From the NCBI RefSeq assembly GCF_003977755.1, contig NZ_RQWN01000003.1, positions 620,001 to 684,000 on the forward strand: a stretch of DNA of 64,000 nucleotides, written 5' to 3'. Both the position numbers and the translations under genes were made by a program. Positions 60,462 to 64,000 of the stretch are shown here, in pieces. This DNA comes from Haloterrigena salifodinae. GTDB taxonomy: Archaea > Halobacteriota > Halobacteria > Halobacteriales > Natrialbaceae. The notes beneath the pieces are model-generated. The model was not told the DNA's origin. It saw only the letters and a list, made by a program, of their open reading frames with translations, and did not search any database. Numbering within the stretch: the stretch's first letter is position 1; each line of letters starts with the position of its first letter.

Positions 60462-62213
60462 ATGAACGCCGACGGGGTCCGCGAACGAGCAAAGTCGCTG
60501 CCGCGCGAGCCCGGCGTCTACCAGTTCCGGGCCGAGGGAACCACCCTCTACGTCGGGAAGGCCGTCGACCTCCGGAGTCGCGTCCGCTCCTACGCCGATC
60601 CGCGGACGGCGCGAATCCGCCGGATGGTCGACCGCGCCGACGAGATCGAGATCGCCGTCACCGACACCGAGACACAGGCGCTGTTGCTCGAGGCGAACCT
60701 GATCAAGCGCCACCAGCCCCGCTACAACGTCCGGCTGAAGGACGACAAGTCCTACCCGATGGTGCAGTTGACCGACCACGAGGCCCCGCGGATCGAGATC
60801 ACCCGCGATCCCGCCGAGTCCGCGACGGTCTTCGGTCCGTTCACCAACAAGGGCCAGGTCGAGACCGTCGTGAAGGCCCTACGGGAGACCTACGGCGTCC
60901 GCGGCTGTTCGGACCACAAATACAGCGGCCGCGAGCGCCCCTGTCTGGACTACGAGATGGGGCTTTGTACCGCGCCCTGCACCCGCGAGATCGACCTCGA
61001 GAGCTACGTGCAGGACGTGACCGCGGTCGAGCGCTTCTTCGAGGGCGAGACGGGGATCCTCGCGGACCCGTTGCGCCGGGAGATGGAAGCCGCCGCGGAG
61101 GACCAGAACTTCGAGCGCGCCGCCAATCTTCGGGACCGTCTCGAGACCGTCGAGGCCTTCCACGGCGAGGGCGGCGAGGCGGTCCAGTCGGTCGGCGACG
61201 AGCGCGCGGTCGACGTCCTCGGGGTCGCCATCGAGGGCGAGAACGCGACCGTCGCCCGCCTGCGCGCCGAGCGCGGGAAACTGGTCGACCGGGACCGACA
61301 CACCCTCGAGGCGCCCGCAGCCGAGGGCGCCGGAGACGAGGAGGGGGGCGTCCCCGCGGTGCTGGCCGCCTTCGTCGTCCAGTACTACGCCGAGCGCGAC
61401 CTGCCTGACGCCCTGCTGCTGCCCGAACGCCACGGCGACGGCGAGGTCGCGGTGTGGCTCGAGGCCGAGGGCGTCTCGGTGCGCGTCCCCGGCGCCGGTC
61501 GGGAGGCCAAACTGGTCGACCTCGCGCTGAAGAACGCCCGCCGGAACGTCGGCGGCCGCGACGAGTGCGGGATGCTCGCTGACGCCCTCGAGATCGACGC
61601 GGCCCGGCGGATCGAGGGGTTCGACGTGAGCCACGCCCAGGGGAAGTCGGCGGTCGGCAGCAACGTGACGTTCGTCGACGGCAGCGCCGAGAAGGCAGAC
61701 TACCGCCGGAAGAAACTCACCGACCAGAACGACGACTACGACAACATGCAGACCCTCCTCGAGTGGCGCGCCAGCCGCGCCGTCGAGGGGCGAGACGATC
61801 GCCCTGACCCTGATCTGCTCCTGATCGACGGCGGCGAAGGCCAACTTGAGGCCGCCCGCGACGCGTTGGCCGCCGTCGGCTGGGACGTGCCCGCGGTCGC
61901 GCTGGCGAAGGCCGAAGAGCGCGTGGTCACGCCCCGACGGACGTTCTCGTGGCCGAGCGACGCGCCCCACCTCCACCTCCTCCAGCGGGTGCGCGACGAG
62001 GCCCACCGCTTCGCGGTGCAGTACCACCAGACCGTCCGCGACGAGGTCAAGACGGTGCTGGACGACGTCCCCGGCGTCGGCCCTGAGACCAGAAAGCGAC
62101 TCCTCGGCCGGTTCGGCAGCGTCGAGAACGTCCGCGAGGCGAGCGTCGACGACCTCGAGAGCGTCGAGGGGATCGGCGAGAAGACAGCCGAGACGATCAA
62201 ATCGCGACTCTGA
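60462..62213 (+). CDS. uvrC: UvrC excinuclease subunit
   Basis: A 583-residue nucleotide-excision repair endonuclease. GIY-YIG domain at about 14-90 ([20 protein letters not shown]); UVR domain near 200 ([20 protein letters not shown]); UvrC RNase H-like catalytic domain with [22 protein letters not shown] and [14 protein letters not shown]-terminal helix-hairpin-helix pairs ([33 protein letters not shown]). It makes both incisions around UvrAB-recognised damage. No uvrA or uvrB is nearby. Confidence 0.96.
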   Translation: MNADGVRERAKSLPREPGVYQFRAEGTTLYVGKAVDLRSRVRSYADPRTARIRRMVDRADEIEIAVTDTETQALLLEANLIKRHQPRYNVRLKDDKSYPMVQLTDHEAPRIEITRDPAESATVFGPFTNKGQVETVVKALRETYGVRGCSDHKYSGRERPCLDYEMGLCTAPCTREIDLESYVQDVTAVERFFEGETGILADPLRREMEAAAEDQNFERAANLRDRLETVEAFHGEGGEAVQSVGDERAVDVLGVAIEGENATVARLRAERGKLVDRDRHTLEAPAAEGAGDEEGGVPAVLAAFVVQYYAERDLPDALLLPERHGDGEVAVWLEAEGVSVRVPGAGREAKLVDLALKNARRNVGGRDECGMLADALEIDAARRIEGFDVSHAQGKSAVGSNVTFVDGSAEKADYRRKKLTDQNDDYDNMQTLLEWRASRAVEGRDDRPDPDLLLIDGGEGQLEAARDALAAVGWDVPAVALAKAEERVVTPRRTFSWPSDAPHLHLLQRVRDEAHRFAVQYHQTVRDEVKTVLDDVPGVGPETRKRLLGRFGSVENVREASVDDLESVEGIGEKTAETIKSRL

Positions 62214-62318
62214 CGCGCCCGCTTCCGGAACCGGTACCGGTGGCTGACACTCTCTGCCGATGATTACTTGCCGAAACTATGCAGAAGTAATTTATCCCGT
62301 ATCGTTGGAAGCACTGCT

Positions 62319-62912
62319 ATGAAAACCGAGCTGCGCCGCCGGACCCTGCTCGCCGTTTCCGGTGCGGTCGCGGTCGCCGGCTGTCTCGACGCAGGCGACT
62401 CGAGCGAGGCGAACGGCGAGACGCAGGCCGAATCGTCCGACGGAACGACTGACGACGACGACGAGACGGATGGATCAGAGGCGAACGCTACCGCGGAACC
62501 GGTTCACGAGGACTACGAAACGACCGAGGTCCGGATCGTTTCCGCCGATGGGGACGAACTCGGTGCGGTGACGGCGGCGATCGCTGACACGCAGGACCTC
62601 CAGAGTCTCGGACTCAGCGACACCGAGGAACTGCCGTCGGACCACGGCATGCTGTTCGTCTTCGAGTCGGTCGGGGAGCACACGTTCGTCATGCGGGAGA
62701 TGGACTTCGGCATCGACATCGTTTACGCCGACTCGGACGGGACGATCACCGACGTTCACCACGCGCCGGCGCCCGAACCGGGCGAGGACGGCGAGGAAGA
62801 ACACCACCAGTATCCCGGCCGGGGACAGTACGTCCTCGAGGTCAACTACGAGTGGACGACCGACCACGACGTTAGCGAAGGGGACGTCCTCGAGTTCGAT
62901 CTCGAGGCGTGA
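62319..62912 (+). CDS. DUF192 family lipoprotein
   Basis: A 197-residue exported protein. RRRTLLAVSGAVAVAGCLDA gives a twin-arginine-like signal and lipobox (VAGC, near residue 21). An acidic Ser/Thr/Glu linker (about 25-65) precedes the DUF192 domain (about 75-190; LSDTEELPSDHGMLFVFESV then FVMREMDFGIDIVYADSDG). TAT-exported, lipid-anchored; DUF192 function is unknown. A TATA-like TTTATCC at about 62291-62297 precedes the start. Confidence 0.87.
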   Translation: MKTELRRRTLLAVSGAVAVAGCLDAGDSSEANGETQAESSDGTTDDDDETDGSEANATAEPVHEDYETTEVRIVSADGDELGAVTAAIADTQDLQSLGLSDTEELPSDHGMLFVFESVGEHTFVMREMDFGIDIVYADSDGTITDVHHAPAPEPGEDGEEEHHQYPGRGQYVLEVNYEWTTDHDVSEGDVLEFDLEA

Positions 62913-62996
62913 CCGATACCGCCGCCGGGCCGCCGTCGTGTGACCGTTGCGAAAGCAAGGACAGGGCTATCCCCCGTACCGGTCCTATGATACGGC

Positions 62997-63293
62997 ATGT
63001 CAAACGACGACGAACTCGACGACCTGCTCGACGAACTCGACAGCCAGGGCGACCTCGAGACGTCACAGCAGGTGCTGTCGATCCGGACGGAGAGCCGTCG
63101 GTACGACAAGCCGGTGACGATCGTCGAGGGCTTCGACCTCGAGTCGGACGAGATCAAATCGATCGCGTCGGACCTCAAGAGTTCGATGGGGACGGGCGGG
63201 ACCGTCGACGACGGCCGGATCGAACTGCAGGGCGACCACCGGGACCGGGTGCCTGACCTGCTCCGCGAGCGGGGGTTCGACGTTCGCGAGTGA
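62997..63293 (+). CDS. translation initiation factor aIF1 / SUI1 family
   Basis: A 98-residue SUI1-fold protein: QQVLSIRTESRRYDKPVTIV and EGFDLESDEIKSIASDLKSS, then GTGGTVDDGRIELQGDHRDR, matching eIF1/YciH. aIF1 promotes start-codon scanning fidelity on the small subunit. An acidic N-terminus fits halophily. Confidence 0.93.
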   Translation: MSNDDELDDLLDELDSQGDLETSQQVLSIRTESRRYDKPVTIVEGFDLESDEIKSIASDLKSSMGTGGTVDDGRIELQGDHRDRVPDLLRERGFDVRE

Positions 63294-63392
63294 GCCGTCC
63301 CGAACGGCCGAACTAACGCTTTTCGCGTCGAACCGGCGCTCGAGCCGCTCCCGCGTCGAAGTCGCTTTATGTCCGTCCTAGCAAGTACGAGT

Positions 63393-63902
63393 ATGAGGAT
63401 TCGTCCGGCAGTGGACGACGATTTTCCGGACATACGAGCGATCGCTCGGAAAACGTGGCACGATACCCACGACGAACTCGACGAAGACCTGATCGACCGA
63501 ACCGTCGACGACTGGTACACCGACGACTCGATGCCCCTCGAGGCGCCGGGGACGGTCGTCCTCGTCGTGGAAGCGGCGGACGGAAGTCAGGCGGAGTTCG
63601 ACGACGATGACGGCGAAATCGTCGGCTTCACCCACGCGGTCGTCCAGGGCGACACGGCCGATATCCTCCGGATGTACGTCGATCCCGACCGGCAGGAAGC
63701 GGGCGTCGGGACCGATCTCCACGAACGGCTGGTCGAACAGCTCCGGGTCTACGACGTCGGGCGGATCCGCGCCTTCGACTTCGCGTTCAACGACGCCAGC
63801 CGGCGGTTCTACGAGGGGCTGGGCTTCGAGCGGACCGACGTCGGCGAGGTCGAGATCGACGGGGAGTTCTACGACGAGGCGGTCTACACGCTCAAGCTCT
63901 AG
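63393..63902 (+). CDS. GNAT family N-acetyltransferase
   Basis: A 169-residue acetyltransferase. MRIRPAVDDDFPDIRAIARK opens the fold, and DILRMYVDPDRQEAGVGTDLHERL carries motif A for acetyl-CoA (Q/R-x-x-G-x-G form, about 100-115). The end has FAFNDASRRFYEGLGFERT. Substrate unknown. The start at 63393 was chosen over the in-frame ATG eight codons upstream because the family starts here. Confidence 0.88.
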   Translation: MRIRPAVDDDFPDIRAIARKTWHDTHDELDEDLIDRTVDDWYTDDSMPLEAPGTVVLVVEAADGSQAEFDDDDGEIVGFTHAVVQGDTADILRMYVDPDRQEAGVGTDLHERLVEQLRVYDVGRIRAFDFAFNDASRRFYEGLGFERTDVGEVEIDGEFYDEAVYTLKL

Positions 63903-63981
63903 CAGTAGATAGTAATGAACGAGCAGTAATCAGTATAATATACTCAAGAATACATTTACGGATACTAATTAAATATAACGT

Positions 63982-64000
63982 ATGAATCGACGCTCGGTCC
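63982..64000 (+). CDS. start of a possible next gene (cut by the window end)
   Basis: ATG at 63982 opens M-N-R-R-S-V, which looks like the start of a twin-arginine signal peptide. The upstream 80 bp are AT-rich with TATA-like GTATAATATA (63933-63942). Too short to identify. Confidence 0.35.

Noticed and set aside
1-64000. CRISPR array or insertion sequence
   Set aside because: No regularly spaced repeats and no transposase reading frame were seen anywhere in the window.

Overview
The window is a GC-rich stretch of a haloarchaeal chromosome, most like the Natrinema/Haloterrigena group of Halobacteria. The evidence is strongly acidic proteins, archaeal replication and translation genes (DNA polymerase D large subunit, a thermosome subunit, a KH-domain ribosome-assembly protein, Rio1 kinase, aIF1), TATA-type promoters with little or no leader, and many families known only from haloarchaea. 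Bacterial-type LeuRS, NAD-dependent DNA ligase and UvrC are also present, as is usual in this class. No rRNA, tRNA, CRISPR array or intact transposon was found.

Layout. 0-4 kb: the 3' part of polC, a block of GC-rich hairpins, and a hydrolase. 4-10 kb: small zinc-ribbon proteins, a ketopantoate reductase-like gene, NifU-like and other small genes, then a two-gene haloarchaeal operon preceded by two DtxR-type operator palindromes and a truncated PHP-domain pseudogene. 10-20 kb: RecJ/GAN-like nuclease, the hemC-cobA-hemD operon with a divergent truncated haemoglobin, prephenate dehydratase, a site-2 protease, regulators and peroxiredoxin. 20-30 kb: Hsp20, a GIDE-like membrane protein, leuS, then a transducer-opsin operon followed by a sugar transporter. 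30-38 kb: alanine dehydrogenase family, an unrecognised secreted/cytosolic gene pair, a methyltransferase, a low-GC patch (34.5-35.9 kb) with a lipoprotein and gene debris, and the thermosome. 38-50 kb: divergent histidine kinase and FIST sensor genes, KH protein, PAC2 protein, a large membrane protein, trpS, a nucleotidase lipoprotein and rio1. 50-64 kb: nhaC, a ferredoxin-SBP56-ferredoxin cluster, ligA, an ArsA/Get3 ATPase, an ABC exporter, uvrC, a DUF192 lipoprotein, aIF1 and a GNAT acetyltransferase.

Three observations stand out. (1) The opsin at 27193-27972 is a sensory-rhodopsin-II homologue translated in an ATGA overlap with an HtrII-type transducer. Its retinal-binding lysine is arginine and several retinal-pocket residues are changed, yet residues known to matter for receptor-transducer contact are kept. 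(2) Upstream of trpS (46757-46840, minus strand) is a 27-codon ORF containing Trp-His-Trp-Arg-Trp. Its Trp codons lie in and beside the loop of a 13-bp hairpin, one arm of which can also pair with a downstream segment followed by a T5 run. This looks like a tryptophan-sensing attenuator. (3) A conserved element with a variable inner sequence follows directly on the stop codons of both polC and the thermosome gene.
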